Virus record (IMG/VR): IMGVR_UViG_3300025093_000105
Span: 1-26,246 of that record
Direction: 5' to 3' (one strand)
Length of the DNA stretch: 26,246 bases
Source of the DNA: a virus
The stretch's first letter is position 1. Each line of letters starts with the position of its first letter. The notes beneath the pieces were generated by a model, which was given only the letters and a program-made list of their open reading frames with translations, was not told the DNA's origin and made no database searches. The position numbers and the translations under genes are program-made. Shown piece after piece: positions 24,901 through 26,246 of the stretch.

Positions 24901-26246
24901 TGAATGCATGTCCTAACATAAACGATCCCTCTTGGACTAAGCTTGTAAATGAGCTTGGACTTGAGGGTGCTTATAGAGCATATATCAATAACAATGAATC
25001 TATTCCTAACTATACTTCTCCTGATGTGAGTAATACAGAGGGAGAAAACAGGATAGATAGGACCACTGTTTCCAATATGGTGAACAATGATCCATCTTTG
25101 TACAGCAAGATAGTTGATACACTTGCTCAGAAGTTTCCTGAGATTGTTGTAAGGAAAGGTGGTATTATTGATGCTGACGGAAACTTTGTTTCTTTAGAGG
25201 AGTCTAACGCTGAGGGTATGCACTACAGGAATGCTTTTGTTTCTGCTGTTGCTTTTGGTCATGGTAGCTCCCTGGATACACCTCCACATGAATATGCTCA
25301 TGCTTATATAGATATGTTTAGGAACTCGGATCTTGTTAAGAGAGCATTGTCTAAGCACACTGAGGAGCAACTTGCTGACTACATAGGTAACGCTTATGTT
25401 AGAGACATGAAGGGTGGTCCTCTAAAATTTGTGAATGATTTCTGGCAACTGGTAAAAAGAACTTTCGGAATATCTGATGTAAGGAATGATTTGTTTGAGG
25501 CATTTGATAGCGCAAAAAAGCTTGGTGATACTGAGGCAGGAACAGCTCAGTTAGCTTTCAAGAAAAAGAACAAAGTCTATAGAAGACCTGATGGCTATAT
25601 AGATAGCAATGATATTGATGTAAAGAAAAGTGTTGTTACAGATATTGATCACAACACTGTTTCTAACTTTGTGAACAGTCTTGTTGGTAGTACTTCAATG
25701 AATGAAGCTATTAGAGCAGGAAGAGCAGAGATCTCTGATTATAAGCAGTTCCTTTCTGATCTTAGAAATGACGTGAAGAACATATGGGAAGCGAGCTCTT
25801 CCACAACGCATCCTTTTGAGAATGCTTTTGATCAAATGGTGGCAAGGGATACTGAAGGTGATTTACCTCAAAGGATATTCAATGCGCTTATCAAAGGCAC
25901 CAATGATTTCAAGGGTCAAGAGAAAAAGGTTTATGATTACATATCAGAACTTATTGCCCAGGAGATTAGAAGAAGAGAGGTTGCCGGTAAAATCATATTA
26001 AGCTCGTCTGAGTCTGCTGACTTGAACCAGATAACAAGTAAGTTAATAGAGGAGATTGATACTACCAAGCAGAGAAAGGATGCCTTGACAGGACCTATTG
26101 CAAAGGTTGCTCAGTTCTTCGAGCAGAATGAGAAGTCTCTTCTTAACGCAAACTCACTGCTGTCTCCACTTACCAATGCTTCATTCTTATTTGGAGGTGA
26201 AGATACTCTTGGTGTGAAGCTTATTTATGGAATGATCAACAATGCT
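24900..26246 (+). CDS. Large virion protein with second zincin module, 3' truncated by window
   Basis: The frame opens with an ATG sharing a base with the previous stop (TAATG) and stays open for 449 codons to the last base of the window, so the protein is incomplete. It begins 'MNACPNINDPSWTKLVNELG', followed by 'GAYRAYINNNESIP'. Residues 67-190 are a zincin-type metalloprotease module. They contain a 'FPEIVV' strand, H130-E-Y-A-H134, candidate third ligand E155 or E156 in 'HTEEQLADYIGNAYV', and a closing 'FWQLVKRTFG' helix. This parallels the module in the polymerase polyprotein. The rest (about 250-449) is helical and charged without a recognisable motif. In crAss-like phages the polymerase gene is commonly followed by further giant cargo proteins, so this is likely another packaged component. 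A reading as the continuation of the polymerase chain split by a frameshift is possible but less likely, given the neat stop-start junction. Confidence 0.75.
   Translation, partial: MNACPNINDPSWTKLVNELGLEGAYRAYINNNESIPNYTSPDVSNTEGENRIDRTTVSNMVNNDPSLYSKIVDTLAQKFPEIVVRKGGIIDADGNFVSLEESNAEGMHYRNAFVSAVAFGHGSSLDTPPHEYAHAYIDMFRNSDLVKRALSKHTEEQLADYIGNAYVRDMKGGPLKFVNDFWQLVKRTFGISDVRNDLFEAFDSAKKLGDTEAGTAQLAFKKKNKVYRRPDGYIDSNDIDVKKSVVTDIDHNTVSNFVNSLVGSTSMNEAIRAGRAEISDYKQFLSDLRNDVKNIWEASSSTTHPFENAFDQMVARDTEGDLPQRIFNALIKGTNDFKGQEKKVYDYISELIAQEIRRREVAGKIILSSSESADLNQITSKLIEEIDTTKQRKDALTGPIAKVAQFFEQNEKSLLNANSLLSPLTNASFLFGGEDTLGVKLIYGMINNA

Noticed and set aside
24890-24910. Frameshift or broken polymerase gene at the junction
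   Set aside because: The downstream frame begins with its own ATG in a TAATG junction and has its own distinct N-terminal region before the zincin module, so two coupled genes explain it better than a mutation. Not fully excluded.
25816-26001. 61-residue plus-strand frame near the window end
   Set aside because: It lies in another frame inside the open, motif-bearing 449-codon gene that runs to the window end.
1-26246. Stop-codon reassignment as in some crAss-like phages
   Set aside because: TAG ends the genes at 1307 and 14936 and TGA ends the gene at 3895, each followed closely by a plausible start, and no gene needs an internal stop to be read through.

Overview
The window reads as part of the virion-protein region of a large, short-tailed phage of a Bacteroidetes host, most likely a crAss-like phage (order Crassvirales). 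Four things point there: a truncated protein resembling the C-terminus of a crAss-type major capsid protein; a tail block with a 1418-residue protein resembling the P22 gp10-like 'stabilization'/muzzle family; three large cargo-type proteins; and a protein of about 3300 residues carrying the DxDxDGD catalytic loop of the crAss/YonO-type single-chain RNA polymerase. Every gene is on the + strand, packed with short gaps or small overlaps. Starts lack convincing Shine-Dalgarno sequences and are preceded by A-rich or coupled junctions, as expected in Bacteroidetes. TAA, TAG and TGA all serve as stops, so there is no sign of the stop-codon reassignment seen in some crAss-like phages.

Layout. (1) 1-2655, head block: the C-terminal part of the major capsid protein, an unrecognised 256-aa protein, a 212-aa adaptor/ring-like protein and a 225-aa beta-rich protein. 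A strong intrinsic terminator at 2683-2713 closes this block. (2) 2740-9331, neck and tail block: a 240-aa ring/tail-like protein, a basic 160-aa protein overlapping it by 50 nt, a 393-aa tail-tubular/adaptor-like protein with an inserted beta module, and the 1418-aa muzzle/stabilization-like protein. (3) 9333-14936, putative cargo (ejection) block: a Gly-rich 321-aa protein, a 941-aa protein with an M23-like peptidoglycan hydrolase domain whose terminal zinc-ligand motif is HxD instead of HxH, and a 598-aa charged protein. (4) 14983-26246, RNA polymerase block: a multidomain protein of about 3305 aa (membrane-like N-terminus, acidic linker, RecB-type PD-(D/E)XK nuclease, HEYAH zincin, RNA polymerase core), then, through a TAATG stop-start, the first 449 codons of another large protein with a second copy of the zincin module.

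How the parts would work together (inference): the head and tail genes build the capsid, neck and tail. The cargo proteins and the polymerase polyprotein would be packaged and delivered with the DNA. The M23 domain would help cross the peptidoglycan, Gly-rich hydrophobic segments would help cross membranes, and the polymerase would transcribe early phage genes. The duplicated zincin modules are candidates for processing these very large proteins.

No intergenic stretch exceeds 85 bases. No tRNA, rRNA, CRISPR array, insertion sequence or integrase gene was seen. The most unusual non-coding signal is a perfect 10-bp inverted repeat directly against the start codon of the polymerase gene, downstream of a Bacteroidetes-type -7 promoter match.
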